From Microlunatus kandeliicorticis (GTDB lineage: Bacteria; Actinomycetota; Actinomycetes; Propionibacteriales; Propionibacteriaceae): a stretch of DNA of 64,000 bases. Within the stretch, counting starts at the first letter, position 1; each line of letters starts with the position of its first letter. Shown in pieces: positions 51,245-61,173 of this stretch. Made by a program: the position numbers and the translations under genes. The stretch is taken from NCBI RefSeq assembly GCF_014137855.1, contig NZ_JACGWT010000006.1:372001-436000 (forward strand). Direction: 5' to 3'. The notes below the pieces were generated by a model, which saw only the letters and a list, made by a program, of their open reading frames with translations, did not search any database and had not been told where the DNA came from.

Positions 51245-51598
51245 TCAGCGCTTCCGGCGGACGCCGACCCGCGGCGTCGGCCCGGCGGCCAGCCGGCGGC
51301 GGCGGCCGCGTCGCCCGACGGCCCGCAGCACCGAGACCAGGGTGATCAGACCCGCGATCCCGCCACCGGCCAGCGCGACCCGCTCGGTGCGCAGCTGGCC
51401 GCCCGGCGTGAACACGAGACCCTTGGCCTGGTCGACCTTCTCCTGCACGGCCGCACGGATCCGCGCGATCGTCCGCTGCTTCACCCGGTTGGGGTGCACC
51501 TGGTCGATGAAGGCCTCGATGGAGCCGGTCAGACGGTTGCGGACGGCGGCGCTGTCGGCCTCGATCTGCTCGGGACTGCGCGCGTCGCTCGGTGCCAC
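51245..51598 (-). CDS. DUF3618 domain-containing membrane protein
   Basis: 117 residues. The N-terminal pattern SPEQIEADSAAVRNRLTGSIEAFIDQVHPNRVKQRTI is the DUF3618 signature. A single membrane helix (VALAGGGIAGLITLVSVLRAV) and a strongly basic tail (RRGRRRRLAAG) follow. This family is actinobacterial and functionally uncharacterised. The GTG at 51598 gives the usual family start. It is followed directly by the GroES-like gene, and the Bcp gene is divergent. Confidence 0.88.
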   Translation of the reverse strand: MAPSDARSPEQIEADSAAVRNRLTGSIEAFIDQVHPNRVKQRTIARIRAAVQEKVDQAKGLVFTPGGQLRTERVALAGGGIAGLITLVSVLRAVGRRGRRRRLAAGPTPRVGVRRKR

Positions 51599-51727
51599 GT
51601 CTTCTCCTCGGTCGCTCGGGGGATGCCCTCGGCTGGTCGCGACAGACTATTGCACCGGCGACGACCGCAGCGGTTGCAGGGTCCGGCCGGACAGCGGAGC
51701 GGCGGCGGAGCGTGCGACGGCGGATCG

Positions 51728-51733
51728 TAGGGT
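51728..51733 (+). promoter_or_regulatory. -10 hexamer TAGGGT of bcp
   Basis: TAGGGT with 6 nt (GCAGCC) before ATG 51740, a leaderless promoter. Confidence 0.5.
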
Positions 51734-51739
51734 GCAGCC

Positions 51740-52222
51740 ATGACCACCGCCCACCTCTCCGCGGGAGACACCGCGCCCGCGTTCCGCCTGCCCGACGCCG
51801 ACGGCAAGGAGGTCGCCCTGGCCGACTACGCCGGCGGCCGGGTGATCGTCTACTTCTACCCGGCGGCGATGACCCCGGGCTGCACCACCCAGGCGGTCGA
51901 CTTCACCGGCGCCAACGAGGACCTGAGCGCCGCCGGGCTGGCCGTGGTGGGCATCTCGCCGGACCCGGTCCGCAAGCTCGCCGCCTTCCGGGCCCAGCAG
52001 GAGATCAGCTTCCCGCTGCTCTCCGACGAGGACAAGACGGTGCTGACCGCCTACGGCGCCTACGGGGAGAAGCTGCTCTACGGCAAGAAGGTGGAGGGCG
52101 TCATCCGGTCGACCTTCGTGGTCGACGTGGCCGAGGACGGGGTCGGGACGGTCGCCGTCGCCCAGTACAACGTCCGGGCCAAGGGCCACGTCGACAAGCT
52201 CCGCAAGGAGCTCCAGGTCTGA
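51740..52222 (+). CDS. bcp: Thioredoxin-dependent peroxiredoxin, Bcp type (1-Cys)
   Basis: 160 residues, AhpC/TSA-fold peroxidase that reduces hydrogen peroxide and organic hydroperoxides. The peroxidatic Cys48 is in YFYPAAMTPGCTTQA, with Pro45-Thr46-x-Cys geometry conserved. The resolving Cys found five residues later in E. coli BCP is Val53 here, and there is no other Cys, so this is a 1-Cys form that needs an external thiol (mycothiol or thioredoxin). ATG 51740 is preceded by TAGGGT. It converges with tRNA-Leu 5 bp downstream. Confidence 0.93.
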   Translation: MTTAHLSAGDTAPAFRLPDADGKEVALADYAGGRVIVYFYPAAMTPGCTTQAVDFTGANEDLSAAGLAVVGISPDPVRKLAAFRAQQEISFPLLSDEDKTVLTAYGAYGEKLLYGKKVEGVIRSTFVVDVAEDGVGTVAVAQYNVRAKGHVDKLRKELQV

Positions 52223-52227
52223 GTCCG

Positions 52228-52309
52228 TGCGCGAGGGGGGACTCGAACCCCCACGTCCGCGGACACCAGAACCTAAATCTGGCGCGTCTGCCAGTTCCGC
52301 CACTCGCGC
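52228..52309 (-). tRNA. tRNA-Leu(UAG)
   Basis: Read on the minus strand: acceptor GCGCGAG pairs with CTCGCGC. The anticodon stem CCAGA/TCTGG encloses loop TTTAGGT (anticodon TAG). A long variable arm (TGTCCGCGGACGT) and T-arm GGGGG/CCCCC with loop TTCGAGT complete a class II tRNA of 82 nt. The discriminator is A and CCA is not encoded. Confidence 0.95.
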
Positions 52310-52321
52310 GCAGCGGTCAGC

Positions 52322-53143
52322 CTAGTGGGCCCGGCCCGGACTCCCCTGGTAGCCGGGCACGCCGAGCAGCTCGGCGACGGTGACGAACCGGTAGCCCTCG
52401 TCGCGGAGCCTCGGCAGCAGCGCCGCCACCGCGCCGACGGTCTGGTCACGGCGACCGCCCCGGGCGTCGAAGCCGTCGTGGAAGATCAACACCCGACCGG
52501 GGCGGGCCAGTCGGTGCGCGCTGTCGGCCATCCCGGCCGCCGCGGGCTGGAAGACCTCGAGCGGGTGACCGAACAGCCCCGAGACCGGGCGCAGCCCGTG
52601 ACCGCGGACCGACCCGAGCACCCACGGCCAGTGACACAGCCACGGCGGCCGGTAGAGCGCCGGGGTGACCCCGGCCACCGCCTGCAGGGTGCGCTGGGCA
52701 CGGGCGATCTCCTGCTGCTGCCGCGGCTCGCGCAGATAGCGGGTGAACTCGTGGTGATAGCTGTGGTTGCCGAGCAGGTGGCCCTCGGCGACCACCCGCC
52801 GGGTGGCCGAGGGGAACCGCTCGGCGCAGCGTCCGACCTGGAAGAAGGTCGCCCGGGCACCGTGCTCCCCCAGCACGTCGAGCAGCCGCGACGTGTACGG
52901 CTCGTTCGGGCCGTCGTCGAAGGTCAGCGCGATCCGCCGGTCCTCGGGCGAGACCTCCGTGGTCGGTCGGTCCAGTCCGGGCCCGCGCCAGGGGAAGTCG
53001 CCGAACACGCTGCCCTGGGGGGCGAAGGCCAACCGGTAGCCGGCGGCGACCACGGCCCCGGAGGCAAGCGCGACCAGCCCGACCGCCGACGGGCGGCGCC
53101 CGGCCCGGCGGCGGTGCGCCGGACCGCGTGCGGGCGGGGTCAC
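52322..53143 (-). CDS. Polysaccharide deacetylase (NodB domain)
   Basis: 273 residues. One N-terminal membrane anchor (VGLVALASGAVVAAGYRLAF) then the NodB fold: RRIALTFDDGPNEPYTSRLLDVL (the catalytic and metal Asp pair), HLLGNHSYHHEFTRY (metal HxxxH), LYRPPWLCHW (motif 3) and VLIFHDGFD (motif 5). It probably removes N- or O-acetyl groups from a cell-surface polysaccharide outside the membrane. GTG 53143 overlaps the stop of the glycosyltransferase gene upstream (GTGA), so the two work in one operon. tRNA-Leu begins 12 bp after its stop. Confidence 0.92.
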   Translation of the reverse strand: MTPPARGPAHRRRAGRRPSAVGLVALASGAVVAAGYRLAFAPQGSVFGDFPWRGPGLDRPTTEVSPEDRRIALTFDDGPNEPYTSRLLDVLGEHGARATFFQVGRCAERFPSATRRVVAEGHLLGNHSYHHEFTRYLREPRQQQEIARAQRTLQAVAGVTPALYRPPWLCHWPWVLGSVRGHGLRPVSGLFGHPLEVFQPAAAGMADSAHRLARPGRVLIFHDGFDARGGRRDQTVGAVAALLPRLRDEGYRFVTVAELLGVPGYQGSPGRAH

Positions 53144-54003
53144 GGACGCAGCCGCCGGGCGAACTCGACCGCCTGGTCGGGCCAGGCCCAGCCGACCAGG
53201 CCGAGGGTGACCAGCAGCAGGGCGCCGAGGGGCAGGCCGATCCGGAACAGCCGCCGCCGCGGTCGGTCGCCGCGCACCGGGGGTGCCATCGGGAGCACGG
53301 TGCGGCCGGCCACCCGGTTCAGCGCGTACCCGAACAGGTAGTAGAAGACGAAGGTCACCAGCACGCTGTGGACGAAGCCGGCCTCGAGCCGGCGGGCCGA
53401 GGTGGTCACCACGATCTCGGGGTCCCAGACCATCCGGCCGCGGCCGCGGAGGGCGTGCAGCAGACCGAACTCGTCGCCGCCCTGGGTCTGGGTGACGTCG
53501 TAACCGGGGAAGACGGCGCGGCGGAACGCGCTGTTGGTGGCGGTGGCGTAGAAGACCCGACCGGTGCGGGCGTACCACCAGCCCACCAGCCCGAACAGCA
53601 GCCGCGGATAGCGCCGCGACCACCAGGTGGGGTGGTCGTAACGGCAGGGGCCGCCGACCAGCACGACGCCCGGATCGGTGAACCGGGCGTCGAGGCGGCG
53701 GAGCCAGTCACGCGGCTGGCGGGTGTCGGCGTCGGTGGAGACCACGATCTCGCCGCGGGCCGCCTCGGTGCCGGCCTGCCGGGCCGGGCACACTCCGGGA
53801 CGCGTCTCGCTGATCACGCGGACACCGGCCGCCCGGGCGATCGCGGCGGTCGCGTCGGTGCTGTTGTTGTCGACGACGAGGATCTCCACCCCGCCCGCGA
53901 AGTCCTGCTGCTGCAGCGACCGCAGCGTGGCGCCGAGATAGGCGGCCTCGTTGTAGGCCGGCACCACCACCGAGAAACGCGGCGTGGCGTCTGGCTCCGC
54001 CAT
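53140..54003 (-). CDS. Glycosyltransferase family 2 (membrane-bound)
   Basis: 287 residues. GT-A fold: FSVVVPAYNEAAYLGATLRSLQQQDFAGGVEILVVDNNSTDATAAIARA, DxD motif in IVVSTDADTRQPRDWL, and GGDEFGLLHALRGRGRMVWDPEIVV as acceptor/catalytic region. Hydrophobic segments near the C-terminus (VLVTFVFYYLFGYAL and IGLPLGALLLVTLGLVGWAW) anchor it. It is coupled to a polysaccharide deacetylase by a 4-bp overlap, so both probably build and trim the same envelope polysaccharide. Sugar specificity is unknown. Confidence 0.9.
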   Translation of the reverse strand: MAEPDATPRFSVVVPAYNEAAYLGATLRSLQQQDFAGGVEILVVDNNSTDATAAIARAAGVRVISETRPGVCPARQAGTEAARGEIVVSTDADTRQPRDWLRRLDARFTDPGVVLVGGPCRYDHPTWWSRRYPRLLFGLVGWWYARTGRVFYATATNSAFRRAVFPGYDVTQTQGGDEFGLLHALRGRGRMVWDPEIVVTTSARRLEAGFVHSVLVTFVFYYLFGYALNRVAGRTVLPMAPPVRGDRPRRRLFRIGLPLGALLLVTLGLVGWAWPDQAVEFARRLRP

Positions 54004-54103
54004 GCGAACTCCAGCTCTGGGCGACGGGTCACGGATGTTCGAGGATCTTAACGACTCGCGACCACCGCGGCCCCCTTCCGCGAGGGGTGTCCCGGGCCGG
54101 GCC

Positions 54104-54655
54104 TCAGTCTCGTCGCCGGTAGCGGACGACGGTGTAGTGCTCGCCCGGGTCGCGGTCGACCACGGCCCAGTGGGCGGGGTCGACGGCGGGGAAGAACACG
54201 TCGCCCTCGGGTTCGAGCGGGACCTCGGTCAGCTCGAGCACGGTGGTCGCCGGCCAGGCCGCGCGGTAGATCTCCGCTCCCCCGGCCACCATCACCGGGC
54301 GGTCCGGGAGCAGGGCGCGGGCCCGGGCGAGCGCGGTGTCGACATCCGGGCAGACGCTCACCAGCCCGTCGGGATCGGTCCGCGGCCGCCACCCGCGGTC
54401 GCGGGTGACCACCACGCTGCGGCGACCGGGCAGCGGCCGTCCGATCGACTCGTAGGTGCGTCGGCCCATCACCAGCGCGAGTCCGAGGGTCAGCCGCTTG
54501 AACCGGGCCTGCTCGCCCGGCAGCCGCCACGGGATCTCCGCGCCGCGGCCGATCACACCGTTGCGCGCCACCGCGGCGACCGCGACCACGTCGGAGGGGC
54601 GCAGCACGGCCGCGCCGGTGGCCGGACCGCCCGCGGACGGGCCCTCAGACGGCAA
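54104..54655 (-). CDS. dfrA: Dihydrofolate reductase
   Basis: About 183 residues from TTG 54655; the conserved core starts at residue 22 ([27 protein letters not shown]). It carries the NADPH-binding [25 protein letters not shown] and [14 protein letters not shown]. It regenerates tetrahydrofolate consumed by thymidylate synthase. The TTG start overlaps the thyA stop by 11 bp and has a modest AAGG 6-7 nt upstream; GTG 54607 is an alternative giving 167 residues, closer to the usual length. thyA-dfrA order is common in actinomycetes. Confidence 0.92.
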   Translation of the reverse strand: MPSEGPSAGGPATGAAVLRPSDVVAVAAVARNGVIGRGAEIPWRLPGEQARFKRLTLGLALVMGRRTYESIGRPLPGRRSVVVTRDRGWRPRTDPDGLVSVCPDVDTALARARALLPDRPVMVAGGAEIYRAAWPATTVLELTEVPLEPEGDVFFPAVDPAHWAVVDRDPGEHYTVVRYRRRD

Positions 54656-55457
54656 TGGGGGCCTTGATCGCCGGGTGCGGGTCGTAGCCCTCGACGGTGA
54701 TCGACCCGACGGCGAAGTCGTCGATCCGGCGGACCGACGGGTCGAGCCGCAGCCGCGGCAGCGGCCGCGGGGTGCGGGTCAGCTGTTCGCGGGCCTGGTC
54801 GAGGTGGTTGAGGTAGAGGTGCGCGTCCCCGAGGGTGTGGACGAAGTCGCCGACGTCGAGGTCGCAGACCTGGGCGACCATCGAGGTCAGCAGCGCGTAG
54901 GAGGCGATGTTGAACGGGACGCCGAGGAAGACGTCGCCGCTGCGCTGGTAGAGCTGGCAGGAGAGCTTCGCCCTCCCGCCGTCCTGGGCCGGGGCGACGT
55001 AGAACTGGAACATCGTGTGGCACGGCGGGAGGGCCATCTCGTCGAGCTGGGCGACGTTCCAGGCATTGACGATGTGCCGGCGCGAGTCCGGGTTGCCGCG
55101 GATCGAGTCGATCACCGCCGCGATCTGGTCGACGTGGCGTCCCGACGGCGTCGGCCAGGACCGCCACTGGTAGCCGTAGATCGGCCCGAGCTCGCCCTCG
55201 GCGTCGGCCCACTCGTCCCAGATGCTCACCTTGTGCTCGTGCAGCCAGTCGACGTTGGTCGCGCCGCGGAGGAACCACAGCAGCTCGACGAACACCGAGC
55301 GGGTGTGGATCTTCTTGGTGGTGACCAGCGGGAAGCCCTGCGACAGGTCGAACCGCATCTGGTGGCCGAACACGCTGAGCGTGCCGGTCCCGGTCCGGTC
55401 CTCCTTGCGGACGCCGGTGGTCAGCACCCGGTCGAGCAGGTCGAGATAGGTCTGCAC
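54645..55457 (-). CDS. thyA: Thymidylate synthase
   Basis: 270 residues. dUMP is methylated with methylene-tetrahydrofolate. Landmarks: [57 protein letters not shown], catalytic Cys in [34 protein letters not shown] and [18 protein letters not shown] 55457 is chosen because AGGAG lies 4 nt upstream and the protein then begins (M)[11 protein letters not shown] as in the family. It is first of a thyA-dfrA pair. Confidence 0.96.
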   Translation of the reverse strand: MQTYLDLLDRVLTTGVRKEDRTGTGTLSVFGHQMRFDLSQGFPLVTTKKIHTRSVFVELLWFLRGATNVDWLHEHKVSIWDEWADAEGELGPIYGYQWRSWPTPSGRHVDQIAAVIDSIRGNPDSRRHIVNAWNVAQLDEMALPPCHTMFQFYVAPAQDGGRAKLSCQLYQRSGDVFLGVPFNIASYALLTSMVAQVCDLDVGDFVHTLGDAHLYLNHLDQAREQLTRTPRPLPRLRLDPSVRRIDDFAVGSITVEGYDPHPAIKAPIAV

Positions 55458-55538
55458 GACGCTCCTCACTCCGCGGCGTGCGCCGCGGTCGTTGCACGAT
55501 CTGGTTCGAGCCCCCATTGTCGGTCAGCCGGCTCTCGG

Positions 55539-56156
55539 TCAGGCGACGTGCGCGGTCAGGGTCGGCAGGATGGCCCGGACCGCCTGACCGCGGTGGCTGA
55601 TGGCGTCCTTCTCCTCGGCGGTGAGCTCGGCGTTGCTCCGGGTCTGGCCGTGGGCGCGGAAGAGTGGGTCGTAGCCGAACCCGTTGTCGCCCACCGGCGC
55701 GCGGAGCAGCATCCCGTGCATCTCGGCGATCTCGACGAACTCCTCGCCCCCGGGGAGCACCAGCGCGACCGCGGAGACGAACCGAGCGGTCCGCCGGTGG
55801 TCGGGGACGTCGTCGAGCTGACGCAGCAGCAGCGTGTTGTTGGCCTCGTCGTCGCACTCGGGACCGGCCCAGCGGGCCGAGCGGACCCCCGGCATCTGGT
55901 TGAGCACGTCGACGGCCAGCCCGGAGTCGTCGGCCAGCGCGGGGAGCCCGGTCCGGGCGACACAGGCGCGCGCCTTGAGCAGCGCGTTGCCCTCGAAGGT
56001 GCGCTCGGTCTCGTCCGGGGCCGGGTACTGCAGCTCGGCGGGCAGGTCGGACAGCCCGAGGACCTCGATCCGGGCGCCGGCCTCGGCGAGCATCCGGCGG
56101 AGCTCGTCGAGCTTCTTGGCGTTGTGGGTGGCCAGCACCACCTGCGGCCCGCTCAC
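55539..56156 (-). CDS. rdgB: Non-canonical purine NTP pyrophosphatase (RdgB/HAM1)
   Basis: 205 residues. It hydrolyses ITP, dITP and XTP to monophosphates, cleaning the nucleotide pool. The family start VVLATHNAKKLDELRRML is at about 6-23, with FEGNALLKARACVARTGLPALADDSGLAVDVL, DNGFGYDPLFR and MTAEE-like LTAEEKDAISHRGQAV. GTG 56156 lies 17 bp after the rph stop, so the two are probably cotranscribed; rph-rdgB pairing is conserved from mycobacteria to propionibacteria. Confidence 0.94.
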   Translation of the reverse strand: MSGPQVVLATHNAKKLDELRRMLAEAGARIEVLGLSDLPAELQYPAPDETERTFEGNALLKARACVARTGLPALADDSGLAVDVLNQMPGVRSARWAGPECDDEANNTLLLRQLDDVPDHRRTARFVSAVALVLPGGEEFVEIAEMHGMLLRAPVGDNGFGYDPLFRAHGQTRSNAELTAEEKDAISHRGQAVRAILPTLTAHVA

Positions 56157-56173
56157 CTGGTCACCGTGGCGGG

Positions 56174-56896
56174 TCAGGCGCCGAGCGCGGCGCGCTGGAG
56201 CTCGGTCAGCCGGGCGCACCCGCCGGCGGCGAGGTCGAGCAGCCGGTCGAGCGTGGCACGGTCGAACGGCTCCTGCTCGGCGGTGCCCTGGATCTCGATG
56301 AACTTCCCGGAGCCGCTGACCACGACGTTCATGTCGACCTCGGCGACCGAGTCCTCGCTGTAGGGCAGGTCGAGCACCGGACGTCCGTTGACCACGCCGA
56401 CCGAGATCGCCGCGACGCTGTCGCGGAGCGGCTCGCCGGCCAGAAGGTTGCGGTCGCGCAGCCAGCCGACGGCGTCGCAGAGCGCCACGTAGGCACCGGT
56501 GATCGAGGCCGTCCGGGTGCCCCCGTCGGCCTGGAGCACGTCGCAGTCGATGACCACGGTGTTCTCGCCGAGCGCCGCCGTGTCGATGATCGCCCGCAGG
56601 CTGCGGCCGATCAGCCGGCTGATCTCGTGGGTACGACCGCCGACCCGGCCCTTGATCGACTCGCGGTCGGAGCGGGTGTCGGTGGCCCGCGGCAGCATCG
56701 CGTACTCGCTGGTCACCCAGCCGAGCCCGGAACCCTTGCGCCAGCGGGGCACGCCCTCGGTCACGCTGGCGGCCACGAGCACCCGGGTGCGACCGAACTC
56801 GACCAGCACCGAGCCCTCGGCCTGCTCGAGCCAACCGCGGGTGAAGCAGACCTCACGCAGCTCGTCGTCGGCACGTCCGTCGGGTCTCGAGGTCAC
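56174..56896 (-). CDS. rph: Ribonuclease PH
   Basis: 240 residues. Phosphorolytic 3'-5' exoribonuclease that trims tRNA 3' ends. Motifs: [94 protein letters not shown], and [32 protein letters not shown]. The full-length protein has no frameshift. The start is GTG 56896. It sits between the MBL-fold gene and rdgB, as Rv1339-rphA-Rv1341 in M. tuberculosis. Confidence 0.96.
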   Translation of the reverse strand: MTSRPDGRADDELREVCFTRGWLEQAEGSVLVEFGRTRVLVAASVTEGVPRWRKGSGLGWVTSEYAMLPRATDTRSDRESIKGRVGGRTHEISRLIGRSLRAIIDTAALGENTVVIDCDVLQADGGTRTASITGAYVALCDAVGWLRDRNLLAGEPLRDSVAAISVGVVNGRPVLDLPYSEDSVAEVDMNVVVSGSGKFIEIQGTAEQEPFDRATLDRLLDLAAGGCARLTELQRAALGA

Positions 56897-56941
56897 GGTC
56901 GGAGAGCCTAACCGGTGGGTCCGACAGCGCCGCCGGGCGAC

Positions 56942-57733
56942 TCAGAGCGTCCAGCGGGCGCCGGAGGTGGCGACCTCGACCGGCCCGTCGAACGCGCTCG
57001 CGGCGGCCCGGGCGGCCTCGTCCGGACGGTGCCAGGGCGGTACGTGGGTGACCACCAGCCGGCCGACCCCGGCGTCGGCTGCCGCCCGCCCGGCCTCGCG
57101 ACCGGTGAGGTGCAACCCGGGCGGGTTCGGCTCCCCGCCGGGAGCCGGGTCGGTGAATGCGGCCTCGCAGAGCAACAGGTCGGCGCCGCGGGCCAGGTCG
57201 ACGAGCGCCGGGCTCGGGCCGGTGTCGCCGGAGTAGACGAGCGAGCGGCCGCCGGTCTCGAACCGGGTGGCCCAGCACGGTGCGGGGTGCGCGACCCGCG
57301 CGGCGGTGACCGTGAAGGGGCCGAGCTGCTGGTGCGGCTCCCAGGTGTGTGCGGTGAACACGGTGCCGAGGTCGGTCGCGTCGTCGCCGGCCATCGGGTC
57401 GTAGGCGCGACCGAGCCGCTCGAGCGCGTGCGGCGGCGCCCAGAGGTCGACCGGCTCCCACGGTGCGGTCGGGCTGTAGCGGGCGGCCACGGAGAACGCA
57501 CAGAGGTCGAGGCAGTGGTCCGGGTGCAGGTGGCTGAGCGCGACGGCGTCGATCTGCTCGGGCGGCACGTAGCGGGACAGCTGTCCGAACGCGCCCGGCC
57601 CGCAGTCGAGCAGCACCGTGTAGGTGCGTCCCTGCCAGGGCGCCTGGAGCAGGTAGCTCGAGGCCGGGGAGTCCGGGCCGGAGGTCGAGCCGCTGCAGCC
57701 CACCACGGTCAGGGTCATCGCCGCGTCGCTCAT
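56942..57733 (-). CDS. MBL-fold metallo-hydrolase (Rv1339-like)
   Basis: 263 residues. Metallo-beta-lactamase fold: LTVVGCSGSTSGPDSPASSYLL, metal motif SHLHPDHCLDL (HxHxDH), VAHPAPCWATRFETGGRSLVYSGDTGPS, and the final THVPPW His. By synteny with Rv1339 (between murI and rph) it probably corresponds to the protein reported to degrade cyclic nucleotides; that assignment is inference. The start is ATG 57733 with TACGGT 6 nt upstream. Confidence 0.87.
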   Translation of the reverse strand: MSDAAMTLTVVGCSGSTSGPDSPASSYLLQAPWQGRTYTVLLDCGPGAFGQLSRYVPPEQIDAVALSHLHPDHCLDLCAFSVAARYSPTAPWEPVDLWAPPHALERLGRAYDPMAGDDATDLGTVFTAHTWEPHQQLGPFTVTAARVAHPAPCWATRFETGGRSLVYSGDTGPSPALVDLARGADLLLCEAAFTDPAPGGEPNPPGLHLTGREAGRAAADAGVGRLVVTHVPPWHRPDEAARAAASAFDGPVEVATSGARWTL

Positions 57734-57756
57734 GCGGTCACCGTACGGCCGGGTGG

Positions 57757-57882
57757 GCGCCCTTCGACAGGCTCAGGGCACCGGGTCGGGAGCTCAGGGC
57801 ACACCGGGGTCGGGAGCTCAGAGCACCGGGGTCGGGAGCTCAGAGCACCGGGGTCGGCAGCTCAGGGCACCGCGTCCGGTGC
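57757..57882. repeat. REP copy followed by a 22-bp tandem repeat
   Basis: One REP-like copy CGCCCTTCGACAGGCTCAGG (from 57758) leads into about four units of a 22-bp repeat, CACCGGGGTCGGGAGCTCAG plus AG, at about 57779-57870. Individual units vary by one or two bases. The last partial unit (CACCGCGTCCGGTGCTCAG) supplies the stop codon of murI. The array fills the whole gap between murI and the MBL-fold gene. Confidence 0.82.
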
Positions 57883-58686
57883 TCAGCTGAACTGCTCGAC
57901 GTCGGTGACCAGACCGGGGAGCAGGCGGCGGCCGATGCCCTCGAACGACTTGGGGCTGCCGGTGGTGAGGAACCGGTGGCGGGCCGCGCGCGGCCGCGGG
58001 TGGACCAGCCCCCGACGGGTCAGCTGGACGTAGACGTCCTTGGCGCACTCCTCGGCGCTGGAGACCAGGGTGACCCGCTCCCCCAGCACCAGGCTGATCA
58101 CCCCGGTGAGCAGGGGGTAGTGGGTGCAGCCAAGGATCAGGGTGTCGATGTAGGCCCGCCGGAGCGGTTCGAGGTACTGCTCGGCGGCCGCGATCAGCTC
58201 GGGACCGCCGGTGATGCCGCGTTCGACGAAAGGGACGAACCGCGGGCAGGCGGCGGTGTGCAGCTCGATGTCGACCGCGGCGGCGAACGCGTCGTCGTAG
58301 GCCATCGAGGTCGCCGTCGCCTCGGTGCAGATCACGCCGACCCGGTGGTTGCGGGTGGCGGCCACCGCACGCCGGGTGGCCGGGATGATCACCTCGATCA
58401 CCGGCACCGGGTAGCGCTCGCGGGCGTCGCGCAGGGTCGCCGCGCTCCCGGAGTTGCAGGCGATCACCAGCGCCTTGACCCCGAGGTCGACCAGGTGGTC
58501 CAGACACTCGAGGCTGTACTCGCGGACCTGCGCGATCGGCTGGTCGCCGTAGGGAGCGCGTGCGGTGTCGCCGAGATAGATGACGTCCTCGTGGGGCAGC
58601 TGGTCCATCACCGCCCGGGCCACGGTCAGCCCGCCGAACCCCGAGTCGAAGATGCCGATCGGGGCCTCCGTGGCCGTCCCCTCCAT
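57883..58686 (-). CDS. murI: Glutamate racemase
   Basis: 267 residues. It makes D-glutamate for peptidoglycan. The two catalytic Cys are Cys77 ([12 protein letters not shown]) and Cys187 ([13 protein letters not shown]). The family start [30 protein letters not shown] and EVIIPATR are present. Start ATG 58686 follows TAGGCT by 6 nt (58693-58698). The cysM gene lies upstream on the same strand; in M. tuberculosis a rhomboid gene separates cysM and murI, and here it is missing. Confidence 0.96.
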   Translation of the reverse strand: MEGTATEAPIGIFDSGFGGLTVARAVMDQLPHEDVIYLGDTARAPYGDQPIAQVREYSLECLDHLVDLGVKALVIACNSGSAATLRDARERYPVPVIEVIIPATRRAVAATRNHRVGVICTEATATSMAYDDAFAAAVDIELHTAACPRFVPFVERGITGGPELIAAAEQYLEPLRRAYIDTLILGCTHYPLLTGVISLVLGERVTLVSSAEECAKDVYVQLTRRGLVHPRPRAARHRFLTTGSPKSFEGIGRRLLPGLVTDVEQFS

Positions 58687-58692
58687 GCCGCC

Positions 58693-58698
58693 AGCCTA
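58693..58698 (-). promoter_or_regulatory. -10 hexamer TAGGCT of murI
   Basis: On the minus strand TAGGCT is followed by 6 nt and ATG 58686, indicating a separate leaderless promoter for murI within the cys cluster. Confidence 0.5.
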
Positions 58699-58726
58699 GG
58701 CCGGGCGGGTCCGGCAACCCGGGAGC

Positions 58727-59957
<1,231 letters not shown>

Positions 59958-60041
59958 GTCTCTCCTTGCGAGGTTCCGGTCACGGGCGCGGTCGCCGCCC
60001 GGTCACCAGCAGAACGTGCGGACCGGCGGGGCTATTCCGGG

Positions 60042-60458
60042 TCAGTCGACCCGAACCTCCTCCTCGGTCACCACACCGTCCAGGATCCGGTACGAGCGGA
60101 CCTCGACCGGCCCCTCCTGCTGGCCGCTCTCCCGGGTCGAGACCAGCAGGTAGTGCGCCTGCGGCTCGGCGGCGTAGGAGATGTCGGTCCGCGACGGGTA
60201 CGCCTCGGTCGCGGTGTGCGAGTGGTAGACCACCACGATCTCCTCGTCGGCGTCGTCCATCGCGCGGTAGAGCCGGAGCTGCTCGGCCGGGTCGAACCGG
60301 AAGAAGGTCGGCGACCGGTCCGCATTGATCATCCGGACCACCCGGCTGCCGCGGTCGGACCCGGCGGCGCCGACAACCACCCCGCAGGCCTCGTCCGGGT
60401 GGTCCTCGCGGGCGTGGGCGATGATCTCGTCGAGGTGGGCGCGTTCGATCGTCAGCAC
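60042..60458 (-). CDS. mec: JAMM (M67) metallopeptidase Mec
   Basis: 138 residues, Mov34/MPN fold. The JAMM motif is VVVYHSHTATEAYPSRTDI (HxHx7Sx2D), with the upstream Glu in DEACGVVVG. Mec cuts the newly formed cysteine from the CysO C-terminus, releasing Cys and recycling CysO. Together mec-cysO-cysM form the oxidative-stress-tolerant cysteine route of actinomycetes. GTG 60458 is chosen because the protein then starts (M)LTIERAHLDEIIAHAR like its homologues. The gap to cysO is 84 bp. Confidence 0.94.
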   Translation of the reverse strand: MLTIERAHLDEIIAHAREDHPDEACGVVVGAAGSDRGSRVVRMINADRSPTFFRFDPAEQLRLYRAMDDADEEIVVVYHSHTATEAYPSRTDISYAAEPQAHYLLVSTRESGQQEGPVEVRSYRILDGVVTEEEVRVD

Positions 60459-60522
60459 GAGCCCGAAGCGTAGCCGCGGGAACACGCGCCCCGACGGGTC
60501 CGGGGCACCGTGGGACGGGCGC

Positions 60523-61128
60523 TCAGAGCGCGGCGAGCAGGGTCTCCTGGGCGAAGCCCAGCCAGTCGTAGACGCTGGCCAGCCAGGCCCGCGGGTCCTC
60601 GTCGGGCAGGTCGGCGAGCTGCTCGGCGACGTCGGCGTCGTCGATGCCGAGCCGGGCGGCGACCGCGAGCCGCAGGCTGGTCAGGGTCCGCAGCCAGGGG
60701 TCGACCTCGTCCTTGGGGATCCGCAGCTCCTGGCGGCCCTGGTCGGTCATCGCCAGGTGCTGCAGGGCGACCTGGGCGTCAGCGACCTTCTTGTCGCGCA
60801 GCGACCGCTCGGTGAACCGGCGGAAGTCGGCCGCCGCCTCCGGGTCGTCGCGGTAGGCCTCGGGGAACAGCCGCTGCAGCGCCGGGTCGTCGGGCGGCGC
60901 GGTGGTGCCGGGCGGCTCGAACTCCTTGGCCCACACCGCGAACGGGTCGTCGCCGGAGCCGCCCGGTGCGGTCGGGTCGCCGCCCGTCGGGCCGTCCCCG
61001 TCGGCGCCGTCGGTCTCGTCCTCGCCGATCATCTCGACCAGCTGGGCGATCAGCGACTGGAGCAGCATCACCTCGTCCGGGCTGAGCTGGGTGGTGATCA
61101 CGATGCCCTGTCGGCGGAACTTCCGCAC
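60523..61128 (-). CDS. DUF2017 family protein
   Basis: 201 residues. The N-terminus RKFRRQGIVITTQLSPDEVMLLQSLIAQLVEMIGE and the C-terminal PWLRTLTSLRLAVAARLGI...LASVYDWLGFAQETLLAAL define DUF2017. A Gly/Asp-rich linker (about 38-65) is variable. It always lies beside clpS in actinomycetes (Rv1332), so a role in regulating proteolysis has been suggested without proof. GTG 61128 is 45 bp after the clpS stop. It is probably soluble and cytoplasmic. Confidence 0.92.
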   Translation of the reverse strand: MRKFRRQGIVITTQLSPDEVMLLQSLIAQLVEMIGEDETDGADGDGPTGGDPTAPGGSGDDPFAVWAKEFEPPGTTAPPDDPALQRLFPEAYRDDPEAAADFRRFTERSLRDKKVADAQVALQHLAMTDQGRQELRIPKDEVDPWLRTLTSLRLAVAARLGIDDADVAEQLADLPDEDPRAWLASVYDWLGFAQETLLAAL

Positions 61129-61173
61129 CCGCTCACCCCTCCCCTGCGCCCGGCTCGCCGCCGGGACACGACC

